64,000 nucleotides of DNA from Alcanivorax sp. (GTDB lineage Bacteria; Pseudomonadota; Gammaproteobacteria; Pseudomonadales; Alcanivoracaceae), in NCBI GenBank assembly GCA_022449455.1, contig JAKUPL010000008.1:116981-180980 (forward strand), read 5' to 3'. The translations under genes were made by a program, and so were the position numbers. The notes below the pieces were generated by a model. The model was not told the origin of the DNA. It saw only the letters and a program-made list of their open reading frames with translations, and made no database searches. This document shows, in pieces, positions 1-10,818 of the stretch (the stretch's first letter is position 1; every line of letters begins with the position of its first letter).

Positions 1-1
1 C

Positions 2-1003
<1,002 letters not shown>

Positions 1004-1025
1004 CGGACCCAACGGAGAGAACACC

Positions 1026-3185
1026 ATGACTGAATCGACTATCCGCTGGGAACAGGACGCGGACCACATCGTCACCCTGATCCTGGACGATCCCCAGCAA
1101 TCCGCGAACACCATGAACGAGCGCTACATGCGTTCCATGGAAGAGACCGTGAGCCGCCTGGAAAAAGAGAAGGATGACATTGCCGGGGTGATTATTACCT
1201 CCGCCAAGAGCACCTTCTTCGCCGGCGGCGACCTGCGTGATCTGGCCAAGGTGACCAAGGAAAACGCGCCGGAATTCGCCAAGGGCGTGGAAGCCGGCAA
1301 GGCGCAGTTGCGCCGCTTGGAAACCCTGGGCAAACCGGTGGTGGCGGCGCTCAACGGCACCGCCCTGGGCGGTGGCCTGGAGATTGCCCTGGCCTGCCAT
1401 CACCGGGTGGCGCTGAACAACCCGAAAGCGCAGTTCGGCTTTCCCGAAGTGACCCTGGGCCTGCTGCCCGGCGCCGGTGGCGTGGTGCGCACGGTGCGCA
1501 TGCTGGGCATCCAGAACGCGCTGATGCAGGTGCTGATGCAGGGCCAGCGGCTGAAGGTGGAAAAAGCCAAAGCCGTGGGCATTATCGACGACATCGCCGA
1601 CAGCGAAGACGACATGCTGGCCAAGGCCCGGGAATGGATCAAAGCCAACCCGAAAGCCAAACAGCCCTGGGACGAAAAAGGCCACAAGATTCCCGGCGGC
1701 ACTCCCAGTACGCCGGCGTTCGCCCAGAACCTGCCGGCGTTCCCCGCCAACCTGCGCAAGCAGCTCAAGGGCGCCAACTACCCGGCGCCGCGTAACATCA
1801 TGGCCGCCGCCGTGGAAGGCGCCCAGGTGGGCTTCGATGATGCACTCACCATTGAAGGCCGCTATTTCGTGGAACTGGCGCGCAGCCAGGTGGCGAAGAA
1901 CATGATCAACGCCTTCTTCTTCAACCTGCAGGCGATCAACGCCGGGGCCAGCCGTCCCAAGGACGTGCCCAAGTACAAGGCGGAGAAAGTGGCGGTGCTG
2001 GGCGCCGGCATGATGGGCGCGGGCATCGCCTACGTCACCGCCCGCTCCGGCGCGCAGGTGGTGCTCAAGGACGTTTCCATCGAGAACGCGGAGAAGGGCA
2101 AGGCCTACTCCGAGAAGCTGCTCGACAAGGAAGTGTCCAAGGGCAAGATGAGCAAGGAGAAGAAAGAAGAAATTCTCGCGCGCATCACCCCGGCCGCCGA
2201 CGCCAAGGCTCTGGAAGGCGTGGACTTCGTGATCGAGGCGGTGTTCGAGAACACCGAACTCAAGCACAAGGTGTTCCAGGAAATCGAGGATGTGGTCAAC
2301 CCGGACGCGGTGCTCGGCTCCAACACCTCCACGTTGCCGATCACCGGTCTCGCCGAAGGCGTGAAAAACCAGGACAACTTCATCGGCATCCACTTCTTCA
2401 GCCCGGTGGACAAAATGCCGCTGGTGGAAATCATCCGCGGCAAGAACACCAGCGACGAAGTGCTGGCCAAGGTGTTCGACTATACGCTGCAGATCAAGAA
2501 GACCCCCATCGTGGTGCACGATTCCCGGGGCTTCTTCACCAGCCGTGTGATCGGTACCTTCATCAACGAGGCCATCGCCATGGTCGGTGAAGGGCAGAAC
2601 GCCAACTCCATCGAACAAGCGGCCACCCAGGCCGGCTACCCGGTGGGCGCGCTCAAGCTGATCGACGAGATCAACATGAAGCTGTCCCTGAAAATCGCCG
2701 GTGAGTACAAGCAGGCCGCCGCGAAAGCCGGCGGTGAAGCCCGGCAACACCCGGCCCTGGCGGTGATGGAAAAAATGGTCACTGACCTGGACCGCCCGGG
2801 CAAGCTGGACGGCAAGGGCTTCTACGACTATCCGGAAGGGGGCAAGGCCCACCTGTGGTCGGGTCTGAAAGAGCAGTTCCCGGCCAAGGACCCGATTCCG
2901 TTCCAGGACATGCAGGAGCGCATGATGTTCGCCGAGGCTCTGGAGACCGTGAAGTGCTTCGAGGAAGGCGTGATCGATTCGGTGGGCGACACCAACATCG
3001 GTTCCATCTTCGGCATCGGCTTCCCGGCCTGGACCGGCGGCGTGGTGCAGTACATGAACCAGTACGACGGTGGCCTGCGCGGCTTCGTGGCTCGCGCCCA
3101 GGAACTGGCCAACACCTACGGCGAGCGCTTCACGCCGCCGAAACTGCTGGTGGAAAAAGCGGAAAAGGGCGAGATCTTCAAATAA
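1026..3185 (+). CDS. fadJ: Multifunctional enoyl-CoA hydratase / 3-hydroxyacyl-CoA dehydrogenase
   Basis: A 719-residue trifunctional-type beta-oxidation protein that hydrates enoyl-CoA and oxidises L-3-hydroxyacyl-CoA with NAD. The N-terminal crotonase domain (about 1-190) keeps both catalytic glutamates, in GGGLEIA and FPEVTLG. A linker leads to a Rossmann domain beginning near residue 322 with [11 protein letters not shown], then the 3HCDH domain with [16 protein letters not shown] and a C-terminal repeat. ATG 1026 follows an AACGGAGA ribosome site. The partner thiolase precedes it, and a strong terminator follows the stop codon. FadB and FadJ types cannot be separated from the sequence alone; thiolase-first gene order leaves this open. 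Confidence 0.92.
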   Translation: MTESTIRWEQDADHIVTLILDDPQQSANTMNERYMRSMEETVSRLEKEKDDIAGVIITSAKSTFFAGGDLRDLAKVTKENAPEFAKGVEAGKAQLRRLETLGKPVVAALNGTALGGGLEIALACHHRVALNNPKAQFGFPEVTLGLLPGAGGVVRTVRMLGIQNALMQVLMQGQRLKVEKAKAVGIIDDIADSEDDMLAKAREWIKANPKAKQPWDEKGHKIPGGTPSTPAFAQNLPAFPANLRKQLKGANYPAPRNIMAAAVEGAQVGFDDALTIEGRYFVELARSQVAKNMINAFFFNLQAINAGASRPKDVPKYKAEKVAVLGAGMMGAGIAYVTARSGAQVVLKDVSIENAEKGKAYSEKLLDKEVSKGKMSKEKKEEILARITPAADAKALEGVDFVIEAVFENTELKHKVFQEIEDVVNPDAVLGSNTSTLPITGLAEGVKNQDNFIGIHFFSPVDKMPLVEIIRGKNTSDEVLAKVFDYTLQIKKTPIVVHDSRGFFTSRVIGTFINEAIAMVGEGQNANSIEQAATQAGYPVGALKLIDEINMKLSLKIAGEYKQAAAKAGGEARQHPALAVMEKMVTDLDRPGKLDGKGFYDYPEGGKAHLWSGLKEQFPAKDPIPFQDMQERMMFAEALETVKCFEEGVIDSVGDTNIGSIFGIGFPAWTGGVVQYMNQYDGGLRGFVARAQELANTYGERFTPPKLLVEKAEKGEIFK

Positions 3186-3211
3186 CAACTACCTCCCTTT
3201 TCGTGCTCCTT

Positions 3212-3239
3212 AAGCCCCGCCGAACGGCGGGGCTTTTTT
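3212..3239 (+). terminator. Rho-independent terminator after the beta-oxidation operon
   Basis: A stem AAGCCCCGCCG / CGGCGGGGCTT-type hairpin with a short AAC loop is followed by a run of six T. It lies 27 bp after the fadJ stop. The minus-strand nit operon ends just beyond it at 3249, so it may also stop leftward transcripts, although that direction has only a poor T run. Confidence 0.9.
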
Positions 3240-3248
3240 GTTCAGGCA

Positions 3249-4523
3249 TCAGGCGATGCCGGCCAGGTATTGCTCGCGCAGGGGCAGACGCGCCGCTTCG
3301 ATGTGGTCCACCAGGTACTCGGCGTCCTCGGCGATGGCATAGATGCGTCCCGAGCCCCAGGTGTGCAGCCAGGGCAGACCCAGGAAATACAGCCCCGGGC
3401 TGGCGGTGACGCCGCGCCGGTGTTTCGGATAGCCGCTGGCGTCGAAGGCCGCGGCGTCGATCCAGGAAAAGTCCGGCGCGTAGCCGATGCACCAGATCAC
3501 GGCGGCGATGCCCTCCGCGTCCAGGTCCAGCTTCCGGTCCGGTTCCCGGGGCGGTTCCCACACCGGTTCATAGGGCGTTTCCGTGGGCGCCTCGATGCCC
3601 TGGCGGGCGATATAGTCGTCGATGCTGTTCTTGATGCGCGCGTTGGTGGCGTCGGCCTGGTCCAGGTTTTTGCCCAGGTCATCGCCGAAGCGTGCAAGGC
3701 CGGATTCAATGTTCTCCAGCCGGCCGTGCAGGCGCATGCCTTCCAGGGCGAAGCGGCGCAGGTCGATGTCGCGGCCGCCGTCGCGACCGGTGACATAGTG
3801 GTTGGCCTTGGCGCGCACCTGTTCCTCGGTGAGGTGTTCCTGCACCGGAATCCGGTAATGGCCCATGTCGTCGAGCCAGTCCACCACGTCGCGGCCCCGG
3901 TAGAAGCGGGATACGCGGGGCGCCGGGCCCACCGCCAGATGCACCCGGCGGCCGGCCAGGTGCAGGTCCTCGGCGATCTGGCAGCCGGACTGGCCGGTGC
4001 CCACCACCAGCACCGCGCCCTCGGGCAGCGCCTCGGGGTTACGATAGGCGGAGGCGTCCACCTGTTTGATGCGCGCCGGTAGACGGCGCGCGTAAGCCGG
4101 CACCTTGGGCCGGTGGTAGCTGCTGACCGCCATCACCACCTGGTCGGCGGTGAGCGGGCCCCGGTCGGTGTCCAGGCGGTAGCCGCCCGCCGGCAGGGTA
4201 CGTACCGCCTGAACGGTGATGCCCTCGATCAGGGGCGGATCGAAGGCGGCGCGGAACCGTTCCATCCAGGCGACGATTTCCTCCTTGACCATGAAGCCGT
4301 GGGGATCGTCGCCGTCGTAGGGGTGGTCCGGCAGCCGGCACTGCCAGTTCGGCGTGACCAGGCAGAAGCTGTCCCAGCGTTGCTGCTTCCAGGCGTGGAA
4401 CGCCTGCTCTTTTTCCAGCACCAGATGGTCGATGTTCCGTTGCCGGAGCAGGTAGCTGGTGGACAGGCCGGCCTGGCCGCCGCCCACCACGATCACCGGG
4501 TAATGGCGTTTGGCGAAGGTCAT
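3249..4523 (-). CDS. nitH: Nit1C flavin-dependent oxidoreductase (MSMEG_0569 family)
   Basis: A 424-residue FAD/NAD(P)H oxidoreductase of the flavin-monooxygenase type and the last gene of the Nit1C cluster. The N-terminus has the FAD-binding GGGQAGLS motif (about residue 15), and a second dinucleotide motif VVGTGQSGCQIAEDL lies mid-protein for NAD(P)H; the C-terminal part has CIGYAPDFSWI, typical of this fold. No signal peptide is seen, so it is expected to be cytosolic. The ATG at 4523 overlaps the nitG stop as ATGA, so translation is coupled. The substrate in this pathway is not known from sequence. The name follows the cyanide-assimilation cluster described in Pseudomonas. Confidence 0.85.
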   Translation of the reverse strand: MTFAKRHYPVIVVGGGQAGLSTSYLLRQRNIDHLVLEKEQAFHAWKQQRWDSFCLVTPNWQCRLPDHPYDGDDPHGFMVKEEIVAWMERFRAAFDPPLIEGITVQAVRTLPAGGYRLDTDRGPLTADQVVMAVSSYHRPKVPAYARRLPARIKQVDASAYRNPEALPEGAVLVVGTGQSGCQIAEDLHLAGRRVHLAVGPAPRVSRFYRGRDVVDWLDDMGHYRIPVQEHLTEEQVRAKANHYVTGRDGGRDIDLRRFALEGMRLHGRLENIESGLARFGDDLGKNLDQADATNARIKNSIDDYIARQGIEAPTETPYEPVWEPPREPDRKLDLDAEGIAAVIWCIGYAPDFSWIDAAAFDASGYPKHRRGVTASPGLYFLGLPWLHTWGSGRIYAIAEDAEYLVDHIEAARLPLREQYLAGIA

Positions 4524-4831
4524 GGGGTTTCCTCTTCGGTGGTGGCGGCACCCACCCGGGTGACGGTGACGCGGGCGTCCGATTGCCCGGCGAATTGCCG
4601 GCCCCGGGTTTCCAGGGCCAGCAGCTGGCTGTCGGCGCTGGTACAGCGGAAGCCGTACTTCCGCTCGACGCGGTCGCCGGCCAGGGTCAAGGCGTCCCGG
4701 CTCCGGGTCAGGAATTCCGCCAGCGGATAACTCTCGCCGGCGCGCAGAAAATCGTGGATCACGGTGGACGGGGAGTAGCAGCGCTGTTCGCTGTGATCCG
4801 GCCAGCGCACGTTGAAATGCACTTCAGGCAT
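4520..4831 (-). CDS. nitG: Nit1C small protein, MSMEG_0570 family
   Basis: A 103-residue protein of the nitrogen-starvation-response family found only in Nit1C-type clusters. No enzymatic motif can be seen. It begins MPEVHFNVRWPDHSEQRCYS and has one conserved cysteine near the N-terminus and another in KYGFRCTSAD. ATG 4831 is chosen over a longer upstream reading because an AAGGAGG site sits 6 bp before it. It overlaps nitF by 8 bp and shares ATGA with nitH, so it sits inside a tightly coupled operon. It may bind a metal or be a scaffold, but nothing in the sequence settles this. Confidence 0.82.
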   Translation of the reverse strand: MPEVHFNVRWPDHSEQRCYSPSTVIHDFLRAGESYPLAEFLTRSRDALTLAGDRVERKYGFRCTSADSQLLALETRGRQFAGQSDARVTVTRVGAATTEEETP

Positions 4832-5819
4832 GGTGGCCTCCTTGACGGGAAAGTGGGGAAGACGTGGCGAAGGGGCGGCCCAGGTACGGGGTTTGATGAT
4901 GGTTCCAGAACGGGCGCCGTTGATCGCCAAGGCTCAGGGTCAGTTGGCCGCCGGCGATGACCCGGCCGACCTCGGCCACGGCCAGGTCCCGGGCCTGGAA
5001 GCGCCGGCTCACCTCGGCCACCCGGTCCGGGGCCACGGCCAGCACGAATCCATAGCTGGGGAAGGTGCGCAGCCAGCGCGACAGGGGCACCCCGGCCGGC
5101 CGGGGCAGCGCGTCCAGGCTCAGTTCCGCGCCCACCCCGGAGGCTTCCAGCAGCATCAGAGCGGTGCCCACCGGCCCGGCCATGGAGATGTCCTTGCCGG
5201 CCCGGCACAGGCCGTCCTCCGCCAGCCCCGGCAGGATCGCCAGGTCGCCGCGCAGGCGCGCGCCGGGGGCGTCGCTGCTGGCGTCCCAATTGTCGCCCAC
5301 GGCCCGGTAGCGTCCGCGCAGGTCGCAGGCCACCAGCAAGGTATCGCCGGGGCGCGCATCGAAACTGGTGAGCAGGGCCCGAGCGCGGCCCAGGATCGCC
5401 ACCGACAGTTGCGGCCGGTCGCAATGGGCGTTGCTGTGGCCGCCGACCAGGGGGACGCCGTATTTGCCCGCCGCCTCGCGCAGCCCGGCCAGGATCGCCG
5501 CGCTCTGATCGTCGCCCTGACTCCACAGCGCGTCGGTGACCGCCAGAGCACGGCCGCCCATGGCGGCGATGTCGCTGACGTTCACCATCACGCCGCAGTA
5601 GCCGGCGAAGAACGGCTCGGCGGCCACGAATTCGTTGACGAAGCCTTCCATGGCCATCAGCAGAAAACCGTCGCCATCGGCCAGGGCGGCGGCGTCGTCG
5701 CCCAGCGGCAGGTGGCCACTGTCGAGGCCGGCCAGGCCCGCCATCACCGGGCGGATATCGGCCTTGTGGGCGAAGGCCGGAGCGGCGCTCAGCGTGCTGA
5801 TCAGCGTCTCAAGGTTCAC
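4824..5819 (-). CDS. nitF: Nit1C AIR-synthase-like protein (sll0787 family)
   Basis: A 331-residue member of the AIR synthase / selenophosphate synthetase fold, which uses ATP to activate an amide or acid. Visible family features are LPLGDDAAAL near the N-terminus (the phosphate-binding aspartate region), MVNVSDIAAMGGRALAVTDAL and LVGGHSNA. It is not purM itself: it sits in the Nit1C operon and has diverged C-terminally. A GTG at 5819 with GGGAGAG five bases before it is preferred to the GTG at 5840. The gene starts 10 bp after nitE and overlaps nitG by 8 bp. The activated substrate in the pathway is not known. Confidence 0.83.
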   Translation of the reverse strand: MNLETLISTLSAAPAFAHKADIRPVMAGLAGLDSGHLPLGDDAAALADGDGFLLMAMEGFVNEFVAAEPFFAGYCGVMVNVSDIAAMGGRALAVTDALWSQGDDQSAAILAGLREAAGKYGVPLVGGHSNAHCDRPQLSVAILGRARALLTSFDARPGDTLLVACDLRGRYRAVGDNWDASSDAPGARLRGDLAILPGLAEDGLCRAGKDISMAGPVGTALMLLEASGVGAELSLDALPRPAGVPLSRWLRTFPSYGFVLAVAPDRVAEVSRRFQARDLAVAEVGRVIAGGQLTLSLGDQRRPFWNHHQTPYLGRPFATSSPLSRQGGHHA

Positions 5820-5829
5820 GCCGCTCTCC

Positions 5830-6372
5830 CTAGGACGCACGCCGGCCGGTGGCCAGCAGCGGCAGCCGGCCGTCCGGCAGGGGTGGATAGTGGGACAGGC
5901 GCGCGCGCATCAATACATGATCGAGACCGTGCAGCGAGAGGGGGCGCAGGCTGTCCCAGTGCAGGGCGCGGAACAGCGGTTCGTTGACGGCCTGCACCTG
6001 GGCGAAGAACGCCTCGCAACCGCGCGCCCGGGCGCTGCCCACCGCCAGGCGGATCAGGGCGCTGCCCAGGTGCGCGTCGCGCCGGTAGCCGCGTGCCACC
6101 GCCAGCCGGGAGCCGTACCAGATGCCCGGACGGTCGCTGTGGATGCGCACCGTGCCGACCACCTCGTCCGGGCCGCCGGCCACGTAGGCCACCGCCACGA
6201 TGGTCAGGGCGCGGCGGTCCAGGGCATCGCCGTCGTCGCCGTCGAACAGACCCTGCTCAGCGCAGAATACCCGGCGGCGCAGGTCGCGGGCGGCCTGGTG
6301 TTCCCAGGCCTCGGAGGTCAGCTTCACCGCGTACTCGCGGCTGCGGAACGGCGTCACCGGCTCCAGGATCAT
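5830..6372 (-). CDS. nitE: Nit1C GNAT N-acetyltransferase (MSMEG_0567 family)
   Basis: A 180-residue GNAT-fold acetyltransferase, expected to move an acyl group from acyl-CoA to an amine. The core motif with the acetyl-CoA pyrophosphate loop is RLAVARGYRRDAHLGSALIR, around residue 105. The start ATG 6372 overlaps the nitD stop as ATGA; a longer upstream reading would run back into nitD and has no ribosome site. The family is named after the mycobacterial and cyanobacterial nitrogen-starvation genes. The acceptor is unknown, though clustering with a radical SAM enzyme and an AIR-synthase-like enzyme suggests biosynthesis or tailoring of a small molecule rather than simple nitrile hydrolysis. 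Confidence 0.84.
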   Translation of the reverse strand: MILEPVTPFRSREYAVKLTSEAWEHQAARDLRRRVFCAEQGLFDGDDGDALDRRALTIVAVAYVAGGPDEVVGTVRIHSDRPGIWYGSRLAVARGYRRDAHLGSALIRLAVGSARARGCEAFFAQVQAVNEPLFRALHWDSLRPLSLHGLDHVLMRARLSHYPPLPDGRLPLLATGRRAS

Positions 6373-7493
6373 GAGGCGTGCTCCAGGCGATCGTCCCGCT
6401 GGCCATTGTCCTCGAAGACGGACAGCGCCGAGCAGGCGCCGCACCGGCCGCAGCCGGCCTTGATGTCCGCCGAGCGCAGGCCGCCGCCGCGCAGCAGCGC
6501 GCCGAGCGGCTCCAGGATACGGCGCATGTGCGCCGCCGAGGGCGACGGGTGGTGCTCAAGCGGCGTGCCGGAGATCGGCACGAACGGCACCACGAACGGG
6601 TACACGCCCAGCGCCACCAGCCGCCGGCACAGGGCCAGGGTGTCGTCCACCGTATCGCCCAGGCCGGCCAGCAGATAGGTGCTTACCTGGCCGCGCCCGA
6701 ACACGTCCACGGCGTCGGCGAACGCTTCCAGATACTGGTCCACGCTGATCGACGCCTTGCTGGGCATGATCGTTTCGCGCAGGGCCGGCGTGGCGATTTC
6801 CAGGTGCATGCCCAGGCTCTCGATGCCGCTGTCGCGCAGCCGCCGGAACCAGGCGCGGTCGTCCGGCGGCTCGCACTGGCCCTGGATCGGCAGGTCCACG
6901 GCGGCGCGCACGGCGCGGGCGCTGTCGCACAGCACCCGGGCACCGCGATCCTGCAGATTGGGGGTGCCGGTGGTCATCACCATATGCTTGACGCCATCCA
7001 GTTCCACCGCCGCCTTCGCCACCTCGGCCAGTTGCGCCGGCGTTTTGTGGGCGATGGTGCGGCCCTCGTCCAGGGACTGGCCGATGGCGCAGAACTGACA
7101 GGACACCTTGCGGTTGTTGTAGCGGATGCAGGTCTGCAACACGGTGGTGGCGAGCACGTCCTTGCCGTGCAGGGTGGCGATGTGGGAGTAGGGCACGCCA
7201 TCGGCGGTGCTCAGGTCGTAGAAGCGCGGCCGGTCGGTGAACGCCATGCGCGCGATCTCCTCGCCGCCCCGGGTGACCCGGCGGCCGTCCAGTTCATAGG
7301 GGGAGTCGCCGGCGCCGGCGGTGTGCACCGGGATCATCACCACCTTGCCGCCGATCTCCACCGCCTTGTGGTCGGAGGGGCCGGCGCCGCCACGCCGGCT
7401 GGGCGCGCCGGCGGCGGGGTCGCTCAGGCGCACGCCCCGGGTCTGCAGCTCATTGATGAGCCGCTGATTGAAGCGGGGATCCTTCTTGCTCAT
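6369..7493 (-). CDS. nitD: Nit1C radical SAM protein (MSMEG_0568 family)
   Basis: A 374-residue radical SAM enzyme. The cluster-binding cysteines are C122, C132 and C135, that is CIRYNNRKVSCQFC with nine residues between the first two instead of the usual three. A second cysteine set CGRCGAC (348, 351, 354) near the C-terminus could hold an auxiliary Fe-S cluster. Other visible parts are GTPNLQDRG and the strand-loop QGQCEPP. ATG 7493 is used because it fits the family N-terminus; the gene overlaps nitC by 44 bp in another frame and shares ATGA with nitE. The reaction is unknown. It is the most chemically informative enzyme of the cluster. Confidence 0.88.
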   Translation of the reverse strand: MSKKDPRFNQRLINELQTRGVRLSDPAAGAPSRRGGAGPSDHKAVEIGGKVVMIPVHTAGAGDSPYELDGRRVTRGGEEIARMAFTDRPRFYDLSTADGVPYSHIATLHGKDVLATTVLQTCIRYNNRKVSCQFCAIGQSLDEGRTIAHKTPAQLAEVAKAAVELDGVKHMVMTTGTPNLQDRGARVLCDSARAVRAAVDLPIQGQCEPPDDRAWFRRLRDSGIESLGMHLEIATPALRETIMPSKASISVDQYLEAFADAVDVFGRGQVSTYLLAGLGDTVDDTLALCRRLVALGVYPFVVPFVPISGTPLEHHPSPSAAHMRRILEPLGALLRGGGLRSADIKAGCGRCGACSALSVFEDNGQRDDRLEHAS

Positions 7494-8484
7494 GGTCGTC
7501 GCTCCCGATGGTGGCCCCGGCGTCGTCGGCGTCCGGGCCAGGAATAAGGGTGTGCAGGTCATGGACGGTTTGCGCCGGCCGCCGATCGATCAGCAGGCTC
7601 AGCAGCTCCGGGCGGGCGTAGTGGCCCACCGAGTCCATCATCCGCTTGCGCTTGAGAATCAGGGCCATGTCCAGGTCCGCCACGCACAGGCCCTCGCCCT
7701 CGGTGATCGGTTCGCCCAGCACCTTGCCTTCCGGTGACACGATCATCGTCATGCAACCGCCGCGCAGCGCCTTTTGCCGGGCCGGATCGTCGGTGATGGC
7801 CTGGATCTGATGCGGTTCCAGCCAGCCGGTGGCGTTGACCACGAAGCAGCCGGACTCGGCGGCGTGGTGACGCATGGCCGCCTCGATCTGGTCGGCGAAC
7901 ACCGGGCCGACCATGGAGCCGGGGAACTGGGCGCAGTGGATTTCCTCGTGCTGGGTCATCAGTGCGTAGCGGGCCAGCGGGTTGTAGTGCTCCCAGCAGG
8001 CCAGGGCGCCGATCCGGCCCACGGCGCTGTCCACCACTTGCAGGCCGCTGGCGTCGCCCTGGCCCCAGATCATGCGCTCGTGGTAGGTCGGCGTGATCTT
8101 GCGGCGCTTGAGCAACAGCCGGCCGTCGCCGTCCAGCACCACCTGGGTGTTGTAGAGCGTGCCCCGGTCCCGTTCATTGACGCCCAGCACCACCACCATG
8201 CCGTGGCGGCGGGCGCGCTGGGCGACCCGGTCGATCTCCGGACCCGGCACCGTCACCGCCCGCTGGTAAAGGGCGAGATGGTCCGGACCGGAAAACGCCG
8301 GGCCGCTCACGAACGAGAAATAGGGGTAGTAGGGCACCAGGGTTTCCGGAAACACCAGCAACCGGACGCCGCGGGCGGCGGCGTCGTCGATCCAGGCGCA
8401 CACCTTGTCCAGAGTGCCGCCGGCGGTGTCCAGGTCCGGCGCGATCTGCGCCGCCGCCGCCCGTACCGTCCTTGCCTCGCTCAT
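7450..8484 (-). CDS. nitC: Nit1C nitrilase (Nit6803 family)
   Basis: A 344-residue carbon-nitrogen hydrolase converting a nitrile to acid and ammonia. The catalytic triad is visible: E47 in [13 protein letters not shown]129 in [15 protein letters not shown] and C163 in [10 protein letters not shown]. This is the branch typical of Nit1C, related to the cyanobacterial Nit6803 enzyme. In Pseudomonas the cluster is needed for growth on cyanide, where the true substrates are probably nitriles formed from cyanide and keto acids. ATG 8484 follows AAGGAGGG at the right distance. The C-terminus runs 44 bp into nitD, which is unusually long for this tightly packed operon. Confidence 0.92.
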   Translation of the reverse strand: MSEARTVRAAAAQIAPDLDTAGGTLDKVCAWIDDAAARGVRLLVFPETLVPYYPYFSFVSGPAFSGPDHLALYQRAVTVPGPEIDRVAQRARRHGMVVVLGVNERDRGTLYNTQVVLDGDGRLLLKRRKITPTYHERMIWGQGDASGLQVVDSAVGRIGALACWEHYNPLARYALMTQHEEIHCAQFPGSMVGPVFADQIEAAMRHHAAESGCFVVNATGWLEPHQIQAITDDPARQKALRGGCMTMIVSPEGKVLGEPITEGEGLCVADLDMALILKRKRMMDSVGHYARPELLSLLIDRRPAQTVHDLHTLIPGPDADDAGATIGSDDHEQEGSPLQSAAHQ

Positions 8485-8494
8485 GGCGCCCTCC

Positions 8495-8977
<483 letters not shown>

Positions 8978-9035
8978 AGCCGCCTCCCTCTGCGTATGGG
9001 GTTGTGTGGCCCGGGGTCGGGCACTGGCAAACAAC

Positions 9036-9051
9036 TGCAATCAAGATGCCA
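9036..9051 (-). promoter_or_regulatory. Sigma-54 (-24/-12) promoter of the nit operon
   Basis: On the minus strand the sequence reads TGGCATCTTGATTGCA, preceded by T. It has the invariant GG and GC at the exact sigma-54 distance and a perfect TTGCA at -12; it differs from the TGGCACG consensus at two positions of the -24 block. The predicted start is near 9025, giving a leader of about 48 bases before nitB. This fits nitrogen control of the operon. Confidence 0.72.
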
Positions 9052-9076
9052 ATCAACTTGCAAATTGATTGATTGG
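9049..9076. promoter_or_regulatory. Palindromic operator candidate between nit and mocR
   Basis: ATCAAcTTGCAAaTTGAT at 9052-9069 is an 18-bp palindrome with one mismatched pair. It lies inside a wider pair CCAATCAA (9049-9056) and TTGATTGG (9069-9076). Another CCAATCAA is at 9143-9150, and CAATCAA at 9038-9044 sits in the -12 side of the promoter. The palindrome abuts the -24 element of the nit promoter, so a bound protein would affect nit transcription. The neighbouring MocR protein is the obvious candidate. Confidence 0.6.
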
Positions 9077-9245
9077 TTGTGGCCTTTGTGGCCCAATGGG
9101 CGGCGTTTGGCCGGGGTGCGTCGGAGGCGGGGGAAGCGGTGACCAATCAAAGCGAGCCCGGACGGCGCCGCAGGCCGGTGCCGGGTGAACAACCCTGGTG
9201 CAGGAAATGACCATCGATAGTGCGAAAACCACGGGGAGGGCGGCC

Positions 9246-10634
9246 ATGAGCGGTGCCGGTGACGGCTGGAAACCGGAACTCAAAACGAGCAACAAGCCGG
9301 TCTATCTTCGCATCGCCGACGCCATCGGCGATGACATCCTGGCCGGGCGTTTGACCGTGGGCGAGCGCCTGCCGCCACTGCGCGACCTGGCCGGCGCCCT
9401 CAAGCTCAACTACGCCACCGTGTCCCGGGCCTACAACGAGGCCCAGCGGCGCGGGCTGATCTATTCGCGGGTGGGGCAGGGCTCCTTCGTCTGTCAGCCG
9501 GGCCGGCCCAGCCGGCGCAGCGCCAGCGCCGCCCGCGCCGTGGACATGACCATGAACCTGCCGCCGGAACCCCGCGATCCGCTGCTGCGCGAGCGCATGG
9601 AGGCGGGGCTGCGCTCACTGGGGCCGGACCTGCAGCCGCTGATGCGCTACCAGGAATTCGGCGGGTCGGCGGAGGACAGGGAAGCGGCGGTGGCCTGGCT
9701 GCAACGCCGGCCCCTGCGTGTCAGCGAGGACCGGGTGCTGGTGTGCCCGGGGGTGCAGAGCGCGCTGCTGGCGGTGCTTGGCAGCCTGGCGCGGCCTGGC
9801 GACGTGGTGCTGTGCGAGTCCCTGACCTATCCGGGCCTGCGCGCCATCGCCGGCCAGCTCGGTATCCGCCTGGTGGGGCTGCCGCTGGATGAAGACGGCT
9901 TCGATCCGGACGCCCTGGCGCGGCTTTGCGCCGAACACCATCCCAAGGCGCTGTACTGCAATCCGGTGCTGCTCAACCCGGCGGTGGTGACGCTCACTGA
10001 GGAGCGCCGCCACCGGGTGGCGCAGATCGCCCGCAAGCACAACCTGCCGATCATCGAGGACGACGCCTACGGTTTGCTGCCCAGTCACCGGCCGCCGGCC
10101 CTGGCCAGCCTGGTGCCGGAGCTCACCTACTATCTGTGCGGGTTCAGCAAGTCCCTGGGGGCGGGGCTGCGCGTGGCTTATCTCGCGTTGCCGTCCGCCC
10201 GGGTGCGTTCACGGCTCACCGTGACCCTACGCGCCACCACCGTGATGGCCTCGCCGATCACCGCCGCGCTGGCCTCCTGCTGGGTGCAGGACGGCACCGC
10301 CGATCTGGCGCTGTCGCTGACCCGCCAGGAATCCCAGGCCCGTCAGGCCCTGGTCACCGACATCCTCGCCGGCGCTGACTACCGCTCCCACCCGGAGGCG
10401 TTCCATGTCTGGCTGAAGATGCCGGAGGCCTGGAGCCGGGTGGCGTTCGCCGCCCGGCTGCGCGCCCAGAACATCAACGTGGTGGTCAGCGACGCCTTCG
10501 CCGTCGGCAAGCCGCCGGAGGCGGTGCGCCTGTGCCTGGGTGGTCCGGCCAGCCGTCAGGATCTGGCCCAGGCCCTGCACCTGATCGCCGACGCTCTGGA
10601 ACAGCCGGGCGCCGCCAGCGCCGGGTTCTTCTGA
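9246..10634 (+). CDS. MocR-family regulator (GntR HTH fused to aminotransferase-like domain)
   Basis: A 462-residue PLP-dependent type transcription regulator divergent from the nit operon. The N-terminal winged helix (about 15-80) contains ILAGRLTVGERLPPLRDLA and LNYATVSRAYNEAQRRGLI. The C-terminal fold-type I aminotransferase domain has EDDAYG and the PLP-binding lysine in CGFSKSLGAGLRVA. It likely senses an amine or PLP adduct. ATG 9246 is chosen because GGGGAGGG sits five bases before it; GTG 9198 and ATG 9207 lack such a site. By position it should control nitB-H and itself. Nit1C clusters described in Pseudomonas use a sigma-54 activator, so this partner is different. Confidence 0.86.
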   Translation: MSGAGDGWKPELKTSNKPVYLRIADAIGDDILAGRLTVGERLPPLRDLAGALKLNYATVSRAYNEAQRRGLIYSRVGQGSFVCQPGRPSRRSASAARAVDMTMNLPPEPRDPLLRERMEAGLRSLGPDLQPLMRYQEFGGSAEDREAAVAWLQRRPLRVSEDRVLVCPGVQSALLAVLGSLARPGDVVLCESLTYPGLRAIAGQLGIRLVGLPLDEDGFDPDALARLCAEHHPKALYCNPVLLNPAVVTLTEERRHRVAQIARKHNLPIIEDDAYGLLPSHRPPALASLVPELTYYLCGFSKSLGAGLRVAYLALPSARVRSRLTVTLRATTVMASPITAALASCWVQDGTADLALSLTRQESQARQALVTDILAGADYRSHPEAFHVWLKMPEAWSRVAFAARLRAQNINVVVSDAFAVGKPPEAVRLCLGGPASRQDLAQALHLIADALEQPGAASAGFF

Positions 10635-10818
10635 AGGCCTGGTTACCGGGGGGGAAGCAGCCGCCCTTTTATTGGCGTAACGCAAATGAACGGGCCGATT
10701 AGGGGGCGATGCCACGAATTTATCGTCCGGGTGAGGAACATCCGCGAGCTGTTCGTCTTTACAGGTAGGGCCCGGTTTTAGCCCGGGTTCGATCCATGGA
10801 TAACGACGAGGAACCCCC

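Noticed and set aside
9025..9040. A plus-strand TGGCA...TGCA resembling a sigma-54 promoter towards mocR
   Set aside because: The GG-to-GC distance is one base short, unlike the exact minus-strand element at 9036-9051.
10781..10795. A tRNA T-arm-like GGTTCGATCC before hemO
   Set aside because: No matching T stem, anticodon arm or D arm could be folded around it.
10635..10818. Fur box before hemO
   Set aside because: No stretch comes close to the GATAATGATAATCATTATC pattern; a lone GATAACGA near 10799 is too weak.
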